Below, one piece after another: positions 1 through 10,490 of a stretch of 64,000 nt of DNA. The stretch spans positions 32,746,033 to 32,810,032 of the forward strand of contig NC_135170.1 of assembly GCF_041146795.1 (NCBI RefSeq). Direction: 5' to 3'. Below the pieces are notes generated by a model that saw only the letters and a list, made by a program, of their open reading frames with translations, did not search any database and was not told the DNA's origin. This DNA is from Maylandia zebra. Taxonomy: Eukaryota > Chordata > Actinopteri > Cichliformes > Cichlidae. Each line of letters starts with the position of its first letter. The first letter of the stretch is position 1. A program made the position numbers and the translations under genes.

Positions 1-2643
1 TGTCTTGAACAATGTGGCAGTTGTTAGTCAGCCGAAAAGCATCCTGCACAGTACCTCTCACAACCCCGTTGACCTCATCTAGCAGGGCAACATAAGGTTC
101 TTTCAGCAAACGATGACCAATACATGACTCGACAAATGGTTCACGGCTCAAAGCATCAGCAACTGTATTTCTAACCCCTGGCACATACTTTAGATCAAAA
201 TCATATGCCGCGAGCTTCGCCACCCATCTCTGCTCACAAGCATCTAAACGTGGCTTTGTCAAGATGTAGGACAAGGGGTTATTGTCTGTCCAAGCAGTGA
301 AGTGCCTTCCTTTCAGCCAGTGGCTGAACTTGTCACACACGGCCCATTTAAGCGCCAAGAACTCTAGTCTGTGCGCTGGGTAGTTCATCTGAGACCGTGA
401 CAATGTCTTGCTGGCAAAGGCAACAGGTCGAGCCACTGTCTCGCCAGGAGAAACCTGTGAGAGTACTGCCCCGATGCCATCAAAGGAGGCATCAACCGCC
501 AGGATGAAAGGCTCACTAAAGTTGGGATGAGCCAGGGTGACAACATTAACTAGTTCCATCTTGAGCGTTTGAAATGATGTGCGACATGCTGATGTCCAGT
601 CACTTGGTGTCAGAGATGGTTTGGCAGAGGGTTGCTTCCTGAGCTTCTTTCCTTTCCTCCCATGGGGAATTGCCTGTCGTCCCGAAAGTAACCTGAACAA
701 GGGCTTGGCCTTCGCAGAACAATCAGGGATGAAATGTTGGTAATAGAGGATCATTCCTAAGAAGGACCGGATCTTCTTCTGGGAGGGAGTCACACCATCG
801 CTCTCCATAAGCTGTTCTTCCCTGATGTTGGTAATGGTGTTAACCTTGTCCGGATCAGTTCTCACACCATCCGCACAAATGACATGTCCAAGAAATCTAA
901 CTGACCTCTTAAGAAGATGGCATTTCTTAGGGGCCAGCTTAAGGTTGTGACTCCTCAACCGAGAGAAGACCATCTCAAGACGCTGAAGGGCAGTTGCCTC
1001 GTCAGGCGCAAACACCATCAAGTCGTCCAAGTAACAAAGCAAGCTGCTGAAATTCTCGTCACCAAAGATCGACATCATCATTCTCATGAATGTCGCCGGA
1101 CTGTTCGACAGGCCCTGAGGCATCTGGTTGTACTCATGGAGACCAAAGGGCGAGGAGAATGCTGTGTATTTCTTGTGAGGCTCGTAGAGAGGCACATTGT
1201 AAAATCCAGAGGTCAAATCCATTGTTGAAAAGAGAACATTTCCACTGAGAGCAGCCAGGGCGTCGGCTTGGTGTGGCAGCGGGTGCGCGTCTTTAACAGT
1301 CTTTGCATTGAGCCATCTGAAATCAGTGCAAATGCGCAGGCTGCCATCCTTCTTCCACACCAAGACCAGCGGCGATGCATACTCACTGTTCGACTTCCGG
1401 ATTATGTCCCTTTCTTCCATCTCATTCAGAGCAGTTCTTAGCTTCTCATACTGACTCGGCGGTACTCTGCGATAAGGCAAACGAAAAGGCTTCTCATCCA
1501 CAAGGTGTATTTTGTGGACAAAATCGGTAGCTTCTCCACAGTCCATTTTATCCTTAGAAAAGATAGACTCATACTTTTCCACAAGCTGCAGAAGCTGATC
1601 TTTCCATCTGTCAGACACCTCACAACTGTCTAAGTCCAAGTCTTGTAGTCCTAGTCTGTGCAAGAGTTCCTTCCTTTGTTCAACAGACCTTATGGGAACA
1701 GAACCCTGTTCAAAAGAGTGGCTGTTAGACATGATCTTTTCAGGGGGAGACAGCTCTTCAACTGCGACACAGAGGTAGACATCAGCGATTTTACAGTTCT
1801 TCCTCAGAATCACACGCTTGTTGCTGGGGTTAATCACCTTGAGAGGAACCCATTTGTCACCCCACAATGATGAGACGGAGCGGCCAACCAGGATGTCTCT
1901 GGGTCTACACCGTGACTGTGTAGGCTCAACAATAACAGTGCAGCCTGCTGATAGAGGTGAAGAGGGAGGTAATTTACCCCACACAAGGTGTTCCTGAAGG
2001 GGTTCCAGCGTAACACGCTGTCTCAACTTCACTGTGCCAATCTTATCAGGCACCGCCCCTCCTCGCCAACGCTCAACATTGGAAAGCATGGATAAAAACT
2101 GTCTACAGTCATCATTGGTGACATCACCTGAAATAGATACAAGCCTCCAATACTCATCCGTATTCTTCATTACATGACTCAACGACTTAATAGCGTTACT
2201 GCCAATAATCATGTCGTCACTTTGGCCTGGAATAACCAGCGTGGGGATGAGCAGCTTGAAACCATAAAGAGTCACTTCCAAATCACAAACTGCTTTAGGT
2301 TGGAACTGGTGGCCCCCAGCACCAACAACAACAATGTCATTAGCTGGTTCGAGCTTCAGATCAGGGCAGGACTGTAAAAGCCGCGTAGCAGTAGCCTCAC
2401 TAATAGAGCACGACATAGAGCCACTGTCGATCATGGCTCTCAGTGAAACTCCGCCTACAGTCCCCACAGTCGTATAAAACAAACTGTCAGATTTCTTAAT
2501 TCTTTGCGTCATTTGGAAGACAACTGTCGTACCAGGTGGCGAAGTGGAGCACAGAGATTCATACATGGATCCCAGGTCATCGCTGTCGCAAGTGGGAGAG
2601 TCACTCAGATGATCCACACTTTCCTCCCTCAAATGTGGATCAA
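1..2643 (-). CDS. Gypsy pol, N-terminal part: aspartic protease, reverse transcriptase, RNase H (partial)
   Basis: This minus-strand frame is open from just after the gag stop to the window edge. In order it shows an aspartic protease site (IDSGS, about 2415-2435), a reverse transcriptase with the fingers motif PLVLVWKKDG and the catalytic YLDD box (about 1016-1033), and an RNase H domain with VDASFDGIGAVLS and later TDNNPLSY and DALSRE motifs. This order is that of Ty3/Gypsy pol. The frame is shifted by -1 relative to gag, and the gag stop follows a GAAAAC run directly, which suggests programmed -1 frameshifting. The fusion mechanism is inferred; the intact frame is read directly. The integrase would lie left of the window. 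Confidence 0.88.
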
Positions 2644-3996
2644 CTAGTTTTCCGACCGTCGAGGGGCAGAAGACGACGAGGATCCAGGACAGGCACGCCT
2701 GGTGTGGTCAGGTGAGTGGCACAGAAAACAGAGTTTGTGATCTCGGCAGTGCATGAAAGCTGTGTGCGACATATCATGACAGACGGAGCAGGGCTTATCA
2801 TGTAGGCCCTCAATCCTGGAACGTCTGGAGTTAGGCCGTGTGGTCAAACCAGGCTGAAAGGATCTTTGCAGAAGAACCTTCTCAAGCATGCCTATGAGCC
2901 GCTCCAAAGCAGCTGAATCTGTCGACTGTGGCTGAATGTGCTTCTCTGTTGGCTGGACAGGCAACGCTGTTGATATCTGCTGCGTATTCACTGCAACTCT
3001 CTCGGCCGTCGTGCTGCTTGAGTTCAACGTTCCTCCAGAGTGGGACTCACACAGGATTTCCTGGACCTCATTGGCTGTCCATTTATCAATTGTCTTTGAT
3101 CTAAAGATCATGGCAAGCTCAGGGGAGGGACAGTTTTTGATGAACATTCGGGTGACCTCAGTGCTGGGGCTACCCAATGCCTGTCCTCGTTCCTTCAGGC
3201 GCTCAACAGCAAGATCAACAGCACGGTGCAGCCTAAGCCAGTAATCGAATGCACTTTCGCCTTTCTCTGGGAGAGTGGTGTAGAAGTCTGCCAGTGGAAG
3301 AGGTGAGCACTGAGCAGAGTCAAAGTGTCTCCTCAGGATTCCAAAAATAGCCTCAGGATCACGTGTGACATCTACGACACTGTTTCTAATGCCAACCTGG
3401 ACCACATCCTTAGCCTTGCCTCTCAAATGAACAAGAATCTCCTCAGCCTGTTCTTCGGGTCTCAGACTCCCCAGCTTTATAAAGGCTCTCATCAGATCCT
3501 CCCACTCTCTCACAGAAATGAGATCAGAACCATCCCCTCTAAAGCATGGTGGGTCCTTAAGCTTCCTGTGGGACACAAATTGCACCGGCGCAGCATCAAC
3601 AGCAGATGTAGATGACACAGCATGGAAAGGTGTGGCCGTAGGTGCAGGTAAGGGGGTACTAGCAGACGGGCTGAGCTGGGTTAAGATACTCTGCGCTACT
3701 CTCTGACCAACCAGTTGGATCACATCCCCCATCTGACTCACAATCTCCGTGGCAATAGTATCTGGGTTAGGAGAAGGTGAACTGTTGTTCTGAGACGTGT
3801 GTGACACATGGCTAGGGGGAGGGACAACAACCCCTTCACTGGACTGGGGCCCTGGGATCCCCTGACTATCCCCCCTAACAAAACCACGCCCACTAACAGG
3901 AGTGTCATAACGCAAACGCAAAGGGGAACATAACAACCCCCTACCCCTACCAACAACATTAGGAGTACTCGATCCCTCCTCTGTGATGTCCATCAC
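2644..3996 (-). CDS. Gypsy Gag protein, 450 aa, with CCHC zinc knuckle
   Basis: This is the structural capsid/nucleocapsid protein of the retroelement. The first ~100 residues are low-complexity, rich in Gly, Arg, Ser and Pro. A helical capsid-like core follows (about residues 140-300), with a WEDLMRAF stretch typical of Gypsy capsids. The C-terminus has a Cys-rich segment (CSVC...) and a nucleocapsid knuckle CFLCHSPDHTRRAC that fits C-x2-C-x4-H-x4-C. It starts with two consecutive Met codons about 160 bp downstream of the LTR, and no stop interrupts it. The stop codon immediately precedes the pol frame. Family assignment rests on the knuckle plus the pol neighbour. Confidence 0.88.
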   Translation of the reverse strand: MMDITEEGSSTPNVVGRGRGLLCSPLRLRYDTPVSGRGFVRGDSQGIPGPQSSEGVVVPPPSHVSHTSQNNSSPSPNPDTIATEIVSQMGDVIQLVGQRVAQSILTQLSPSASTPLPAPTATPFHAVSSTSAVDAAPVQFVSHRKLKDPPCFRGDGSDLISVREWEDLMRAFIKLGSLRPEEQAEEILVHLRGKAKDVVQVGIRNSVVDVTRDPEAIFGILRRHFDSAQCSPLPLADFYTTLPEKGESAFDYWLRLHRAVDLAVERLKERGQALGSPSTEVTRMFIKNCPSPELAMIFRSKTIDKWTANEVQEILCESHSGGTLNSSSTTAERVAVNTQQISTALPVQPTEKHIQPQSTDSAALERLIGMLEKVLLQRSFQPGLTTRPNSRRSRIEGLHDKPCSVCHDMSHTAFMHCRDHKLCFLCHSPDHTRRACPGSSSSSAPRRSEN

Positions 3997-4157
3997 AACA
4001 ACTAGAATAAAACAAAAATGCTATATATGCTCCTTTTTAAAAAAAAATTGTGTCAGAAAGAACAACAATGAATCACAAACGTGCAGCGCTGAAACTGGCC
4101 CACGTTGCTGAGAGGAGTCCACCGTCCAAACACTCGATTGACGGCTCACGGCACCAA
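3997..4157 (-). promoter_or_regulatory. Retrotransposon leader with primer-binding site
   Basis: Immediately downstream of the LTR in element orientation, after the terminal TTACA and two spacer-like bases, lies TGGTGCCGTGAGCCG. It begins with the TGG expected of a site complementary to a tRNA 3' end. I did not identify the tRNA. The remaining ~140 bases up to the gag start are leader without coding capacity. Confidence 0.7.
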
Positions 4158-5140
4158 TGTAACCCCTGGTCAGCTTCTCTTTCCAGCGCTGTGTGAATAA
4201 AACTCTCTGGACTCGAAGTGGGTAGAGCTCAGGCGTGATTTATTCCCCTGCAATAACATGGGACATGAATAACCATGGGTTTCAGCAACAGGATTCCGCC
4301 CAAACACAGCGAAAGCTTCATTGCTACTAACTATAGGCTTATGATCGTATAGTGGAACTCTTAGTTTTCCCAAATAAATAAAAACAAATATTGATTGAAA
4401 AATAAAATGGCAACAATACTTATCACGGAAAATAAAATAGAAACATTACTGCGTTGTGGTTTAGATAACAAAAGAAAAATTAATTCACTTAAATGCACAT
4501 TCATGTAAATATAAATAAACCAAAGCCAAAATTCCCTTTTACGTACAATAGTAAATGGAACAATGCTGCCATCTACTGGGCAAACTTAATAAGCAATATG
4601 TCTTAAACAGAATTAGCCTGCAGCTCAACCATATACATGTTTCAAAGTACACATACCTGCAATAACATGGGACATGAATAACCATGGGTTTCAGCAACAG
4701 GATTCCGCCCAAACTATTGAGAGAAGTTTCAAAATTATTAGACACGACAGCCTCCTCTAGCTGTTAGCCGCTAGCTCCACGTGTCCATTTTTCTTACCGT
4801 CTAATCTATTAACTGCAAAACACGGTCATAAACCTGAAATCTACTCAAGTACTACCGTATGGGCAGTTCATGCAGTTAGTGCACTGTCATATTAGCTTCA
4901 ATGAGGATTTTCAAATATGTTTTAAACTCATGCTCTGTGAGAGCGGACGGAGAGGAACTTACCACAGCGAAAGCTTCATTGCTACTAACGATAGGCTTAG
5001 GGGGTAGCCCGTTTACCAGTAGCAGACTTCCGCTGCGGATTTTCAAAATAAAAGTTCCAAAATAAACCCATGGTTGCGATCCCAAGTTTAACAGGAATTT
5101 AACAACAACAAAACCATATCCATTCTTTTACATCGTTACA
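4158..5140 (-). repeat. Gypsy 5' LTR (983 bp) with internal exon-like duplication
   Basis: The termini are TGTAAC and GTTACA. The LTR contains a segment at 4657-4713 flanked on the minus strand by an acceptor (CTCAATAG) and a donor (GTATGT), and a segment at 4963-4999 followed by a donor (GTAAGTTCC). Both recur at 4248-4304 and 4305-4341, directly abutted and without the intervening bases, exactly at the predicted splice sites. This looks like a processed copy of leader exons placed beside the unspliced version. A third piece, from 4247 leftward, contains AATAAA close to its start. Confidence 0.85.
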
Positions 5141-5202
5141 CTGGCAACCTTCCGATTACAAGGCGAACTCCCAACTCTCAACTCTTGAGCCACGATCGCC
5201 CC
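5141..5202 (-). repeat. tRNA-derived SINE, remnant beside the Gypsy insertion
   Basis: This is identical to the head end of the intact SINEs at 25507-25828 and 46079-46400. The Gypsy LTR replaces everything left of this point, so the retroelement landed within the SINE near its B box. Confidence 0.8.
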
Positions 5203-5664
5203 ATGGTGGTGGGCTTCCGGTGGTGGAGGGGTTTGTGTGTCCCGAGGATCCCAGGGCTATCCCTGGTAGGGTCTCCCATGGCAAATTGGTTCTGGGTGAG
5301 GGACCAGACAAAGAGCGATTCAGAAGTCCCCTATGAAAAAACCAGAGAGGGAGCAGTTCACCCTGCCCGGGATAGGGTTACCTGGGCCCTGCCCTGGAGC
5401 CAGGCCCTGGGGAGGGTGCCTGAGGGCGAGCGTCTGGTGGCCGGGCCTTAGTCCATGGGGCCCAGCCGGGCACAGCCCGAAAAAGGGACATGGGCCCATC
5501 TTCCTGCGGGCCCACCACCCGCAGGATTCACCGTAGGGGTCGGGTGCAGTGTGAGCCGGGCTTGGGACCAATCTCCGTCTACCAAGACTGGCAATTCTGT
5601 GTTTTTATTTCAGTATATTTTTTTTGTCCTTTTCCTTTCGTACAATGAGGTCATTGCAGAGTAA
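5203..5664. other. GC-rich repeat segment, identity unknown
   Basis: This G/C-rich intronic stretch recurs at 25829-26219 and 46401-46791. Its style resembles high-copy teleost repeats, but I cannot name a family. Open frames across it are incidental. The leftmost copy has a 71-bp segment (5417-5487) bounded by GGG on both sides that is missing from the other two, consistent with a microhomology deletion in their ancestor. Confidence 0.5.
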
Positions 5665-6393
5665 GGCTATGTTCACACTGCAGGCGAAAGCGCATCAAAT
5701 CCGACTTTTTTGACCCTATGCGACCCATATCCGTTCATGGTATGACAGTGTGAACAGCAGAAGTCCGACATTTTCAAATCCGACCTAAGTTACTTTCGTA
5801 TGTGGTACTGAATCCGATACATATCTGATGTTTTAGAAAGCGACTGCTGTTTGAATGGTCATGTCGCATTAAATCCGTCTTTTACGTCACTGACACAAGA
5901 CAGATGCCAATTATCAGCGCCCAAGAAGACATTGTGAACGCTTCCTGGCCATCCAGTGAAACTTTTGGGAATACAACGTTGGAGAAACGTGAACATTTTA
6001 TTTGTACTGTATAATCTGCAGATTCTGACAGAAATCTGCAACTATCCCTATCCTTTGAAGCATTGCTCCTCTCTAAAACAGCAATAAGGATCATTATTAG
6101 GCCATTTGTAAATAACAAAATAACTTTATAACTTAAAGCAAAATTGGGAAACGTAAAGTCCGAAACAAGTCTTTATATTAAGGACCATCTGTCAAACAAT
6201 ACTGTTTGGTCTGGGTCTAAACAGAGCGCGTTGTGTGTGATGTCTTCTTTTGCGCATGCAGGCCCCTTTGAGGGTTCACACTAGAGCGCATTTGCTGTCA
6301 CATTTTATTTGTAGTGTGAACAAGCAGACACAAAAATCAGATTTGATCAAAAAATTGGAATTGTGCACTAAGACCTGCAGTGTGAACGTAGCC
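5665..6393. mobile_element. PIF-Harbinger-type non-autonomous element (729 bp)
   Basis: The terminal inverted repeats begin GGCTATGTTCACACTGCAGG and end with its complement (one mismatch). The element is flanked by a 3-bp TAA duplication (5662-5664 and 6394-6396). A 3-bp TWA target-site duplication is the PIF-Harbinger signature. No transposase is recognisable inside. It lies in intron 2 of the sulfotransferase gene and recurs at 26220-26943 and 46792-47515. Confidence 0.75.
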
Positions 6394-6602
6394 TAAGAGG
6401 TTCATCAAATCAAGTAGAAATAGGAGAAAAAGAACTATAAAAATGTACAGGCTTTAAAACATATTTTAAAAGATATTATTTGAAATCAAATTTTGACCCT
6501 AAATTTTAAATTGTTTTTTTTTTTAAACTATTGACTTTTATAATTTTTACATTTAAGTAACTAACTGTTAATATTCTGAATTTTTTTAAAAATATATATC
6601 AG

Positions 6603-7654
6603 ATCGTGTATTTGATGAGGAATCCAAAGGACAACATGGTGTCTTTTTATCACTTCAGCAAAGCCCTGGCAGACCTGGAAACTCCCGAGAGCTTTGACCA
6701 GTTTTTTGAGTGGTACATAACAGGAAACGGTAAGTTTCCTCACTTTATAGTAATCAGTAATTGATTCATCATTACGTGTGGACCCTCTGTTAGAGGGCCT
6801 GCGCTTTAGTACCCAGTGATTTTGTGGTGCTGTGCTAGTATTTAGCACCGACTCCAGTTTTGTGTGTGTGTGTGTGTGTGTCATGTGCGGATTGAGCACA
6901 TTGACAAAATCTGTACTACATTCGGAGGCACACTACCACTGCATGATTAGCATGGGGGACTGATCATGCCTGCAGTCATGCTGTAGGTAACTACAGAGCT
7001 TACACTTGAGCTCCTCCTCTGACATGAGGGTTGTATGTGAACTCAATTAAATGACAATGCCAAATGACTGGATGCATTATGCCACTACACAGTTTTTGCG
7101 TCATCCTGGTTTGACCACGTCAGGGAGTGGTATTTAAACAGAGACCAGTACAACATCCTCTTCCTGACCTACGAGGAAATGATTTTGGTAAGATGTTTCT
7201 TCGCATTTTTTGTTGTTCCTAAGGAAACTCAAATAAAATATCTGGCAGAGTTTAAGGTTCTTTTTCTGTTGTGTTCCTGCTTTTCTTTCAGGACCTGAAA
7301 GGATCAGTGAAGAAGATCTGCAACTTCTTAGGGAAAAACCTGACTGAAGCTGCTATCAGTCAAGTTGTGGAAAAAGCTACATTTCAGAACATGAAGAATG
7401 ACTCGAAAGCAAATTATCAGCATTTTCCGCCAGAGGACTTCAGTGGAATATTCCTGCGCAAAGGTAGCATAACAGACCTGCAGCTGCTGTGCAGGTAAAT
7501 GTGACTTCAGGGTATCAGGTTTTGTGCTTTTCTCTTCATTACAGGTCAGATTGGAGACTGGAAGAACACACTGACTGTTGCACAGAGTGAAAGAGTGGAT
7601 CAAGTCCTTCGGGAGAAACTTGGTGATTTGCCTTTAAAGTTCATCTGGGAATAA
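6603..7654 (+). CDS. SULT3-like cytosolic sulfotransferase, exons 3-6 of leftmost copy (5' exons outside window)
   Basis: Four exons are visible: 6603-6729, 7093-7187, 7292-7463 and 7545-7654, all with AG/GT borders and matching phases. They encode residues 115-281 of the protein described in full at 24426-28205, including the 3'-phosphate-binding RNPKDNMVS segment and the C-terminal [14 protein letters not shown]-binding motif. Exon 5 carries Asp where the other copies have Glu (PPEDFSG versus PPEEFSG). Exons 1-2 would lie left of the window, separated from these by the Gypsy insertion in intron 2. Whether this copy is still expressed cannot be judged; the visible exons are intact. Confidence 0.88.
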
Positions 7655-7985
7655 GCAGAGAAACCCGTCTCCCAGGAGTTTTTAAAGCATTGATCATTAA
7701 GTGCATTAATCAGAAAACCATAAAAATGTGTTTTTCTGCTATTTAAATAATAAAAAAAACATCAACAAAAGATTAATGTTTGTTCACCCAAGATGGATTC
7801 ATGTCATGTAGATCATGATTCCAGAAATCAACAACGTTCATTAATAAAATGTTTATCAGTCAGTACACGGTGCTTTGGATTCTCATAATGTCTGAATAGT
7901 CACTAACTATTAATTGTGTTTTTGAATTACATTGCTTTTGAAAGTAGCCTTGACCTTCAAATATAAGAAATGTTTTTACATAAAT

Positions 7986-8495
7986 TGTCACGGCTCGGGT
8001 CAGCGGCCGTGTGAAGGGTGGAAAGGAGGACTCAAATGCAGCACTTATTCAGACGTGAGGGTGATTTATTAACAATACCAAACATAAAGTGGAGATGGCA
8101 AACAGAACTAAGGATGAACTAAACTGGGAGAAACTAAGCCAAGGAGTAGCAAACCTGAACATCGAAGTGAGAAACAGCAGGGAGAGCACGCAGGGAATTT
8201 CACAGGGTATGAACACAGACAACGCGACGAGGAACAGAGGTAACACACACCATAAGTTCACAGAGAGACACTGGGAAATTACACACAGGTGGGAGACACA
8301 GCTGGACCCGATTAACCTGACGAGACAGGGGAACACTAACACCAGGGACCAATAGAGGGAGCACAAACCCAGAACCCAGTATCTAAAATCCCAAAACACA
8401 AACCATCCCAAAACAGCCCATGAATAATAAAGAGAATAATAACAATAAAGAACACAAACACAAAGTCACTGAGTCATGGTCGCAGGACCATGACA
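7986..8495. mobile_element. Probable solo LTR (510 bp)
   Basis: It starts TGTCACGG, ends CCATGACA and is flanked by a 5-bp duplication TAAAT (7981-7985, 8496-8500). TG...CA ends with a 5-bp duplication fit a solo LTR. Short hairpins occur at both ends. A 120-codon hydrophobic frame inside is incidental. The same insertion is in every unit (28537-29046, 49109-49618), so it predates the duplication. Confidence 0.6.
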
Positions 8496-9565
8496 TAAAT
8501 GTACTTTTGCCATGAAGACAGTCTTTCGTTATTTAATCTGATACAGAATCAAACCTCAGACCTGCAAACAGCATCCACTGGATATCATGTAATTAATATG
8601 TGCAATACAGGTTCTTAACACGTAATTTATTGCAAGATAATAGTCTATTAAAAAATAATAATAATAATATAAAATAATCTTATTTCTTTAATGGTACTTA
8701 CATTTGTGAGGTTAAGCTGAAAAGAATGATACCAAGCGAGGCAAGATAAAAATAAATAAATAAAATAATTTAAAGGTGAAATACAAATGTAACATCAAAA
8801 GTAGTCAGAAATGGCCAATTGTATTTTGGACCCCATAGGGTTAACCCAACAAAACATTTAAAACTTAGGTTTAAATTTTAGTTCATAACAGTGCAGGATT
8901 CTGACATTTTGTGTAAATTTAAGCATGTAGCAATTTGATTTTTTCTAACAAAAAGGTGTGAAACTTAAGTTGTTTGTTGTTTAAGACTTGTGTTTGTAAC
9001 ACACCCCCCCCCCCCCCCCACACACACACACACACACACACATGTTGTGTAGCTTTCTGGAATTTATACTTATTGGGTTACATATTTATTTATTATACAG
9101 GCTATACAGTACATAAAATCTAAATTCACATATTTTATGTAACTGAAATGTTTAATTATGTGGGTTACAGAAAATAATTAAGTTATAGACTATATATGTA
9201 TGAAACATTGTATACTTACTGCATTTGAATCATTTTAACCATTTGTAACACCAGCATATATGCTTAAAAACAAAGGCTTTGATTTTGCCACCCAATTTGA
9301 TTTCCAAGCCACCCTCATAAAAGTTCTCTAGATCCACCCCTGGCCATGGGACAGTTTGACAGTATCTTTTGTGTGGTTTTAGACTTGGACGAGTTTCTAA
9401 AACACTAGATCAACAAAAACATCAGAACATACACTCTTTTGCCCATTAATCATGCCTACTTATGGGGCACCGTTTGTAAAGTGACGCATTTCGGGCAATT
9501 TGTCCAAAGTTTGTTGATTGCGTTAAAAATTTTAATTGCGTTAATCGTGATCGTTGACAGCCTTA
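8496..9565. other. AT-rich spacer with poly-C/CA microsatellite
   Basis: No gene is visible. A run of C followed by (CA)n lies at about 9004-9042 and differs in length in the other units (about 29556-29595 and 50126-50150). The unit ends at 9565, where the next unit starts. Confidence 0.6.
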
Positions 9566-9699
9566 CGGTGTGTTCACACCGAACGCGATGGACGCGAATA
9601 AAACGCCCCAAACGGTATGGCAAGCCGTTAGAGCCATAAATCGCCACTTTCCTAACCCGTTTGTTTCAGAAAGAGCATACTGTCATTTACTTGCTTTTA

Positions 9700-10490
9700 T
9701 TATTTATTTATATGCCCTCCGCGGACCATCTCTGCACTGCGTGGGTGATTAGTGGCTCCCTGCACAGTAAGGGCTGCACACACAGGGACAAGACGCACTC
9801 GGTTACGATCGGATCTTCCCTGGGCAGGGGGAGGTGATGAACTGTATGCCACTTTTTCATTGGCATACATTAAGTACAATGTTTTATTGCCTACGGTGGG
9901 GCAGGTCACATACTGGGTGAAGGTGGGCAGTGTGGAGTCCAGCGAGACATGATTAAAGTCCCCTGATATTAGAAGAAGAGCTCTCGGAGATTGCGTTTGC
10001 AGTCTGCGGACCACAGAGAGTCACAGGCTACCTCCACGGATGCTAACCGCTAATAGCGCAATGTCTGTGTTGCAGAGTTGTTCTTTCACAGCGATGTGCC
10101 CAGAGATACCACAACCGTCTTTAACAAACACTGCCAGCCTCCCTCCTTTCCTCTCACCGCTGTCTCTCGTCTTGTCCGCCCGCAGCAGCTGGAAGCCGGG
10201 CAGCCTACTCACAGAGGGAGTACCGGGATACTGCCACTGTGACCGGGTTAGCGTCATTAGCTCCTCAATCATATCAGGGAGCGATCTCACATTTAAAGTG
10301 ATTACAGGAAGGAGAGATGGTGTGTGAGGTGTCCTCGGGAGACATCACCCCCGTTTCTTCCCTCACTGGGGATGTAGGGTCTGTCTGCCGGTAGCGCAGC
10401 TGCAGGGCGCAGCGCTAACAGCTGATCCCTAATGTAAACAAAGGAGCCATGCGCCGAGTGTCCAAACACGGGTGAAAAAAGTGGAGACAA
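9700..10490 (-). pseudogene. L2-like LINE ORF2 fragment (AP endonuclease region)
   Basis: Three minus-strand fragments in successive frames resemble the N-terminal apurinic endonuclease of teleost L2/CR1-type LINEs. One has LPGFQLLRADKTR and GGRLAVFVKDG, another has the ISGDFNHVSLD endonuclease motif followed by FTQYVTCPT and a GRSDRN segment that would be SDHN in an active enzyme. Frameshifts and internal loss between the parts mark it as dead. There is no reverse transcriptase here. Confidence 0.75.

Larger units (their letters stand above)
1..5140 (-). mobile_element. Ty3/Gypsy LTR retrotransposon, 5' portion (3' end outside window)
   Basis: Reading on the minus strand, the order is LTR (4158-5140), primer-binding site and leader, gag (2644-3996), then pol running off the left edge. 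The LTR has TGTAAC...GTTACA ends. The element interrupts a tRNA-derived SINE: the bases from 5141 match the uninterrupted copies from about 25768 and 46340. Because the other units carry that SINE in intron 2 of the sulfotransferase gene, this element lies in intron 2 of the leftmost gene copy. Gag and the visible part of pol are free of stops, so the insertion is young. Integrase, any later frame and the 3' LTR are not visible. Confidence 0.9.
5141..9565. repeat. Tandem segmental duplication, end of leftmost unit
   Basis: This stretch aligns at near identity with 25768-30117 and 46340-50672. It holds exons 3-6 of the leftmost sulfotransferase gene. It is the only copy with 71 extra bases at 5417-5487 and a short extra CCCTAT near 6045. 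The two complete units lack both, so they are closer to each other than to this one. Confidence 0.9.

Noticed and set aside
8049..8411. 120-codon hydrophobic frame that looks like a membrane protein
   Set aside because: It lies wholly inside the probable solo LTR and is the opposite strand of a low-complexity A-rich sequence; no conserved feature.
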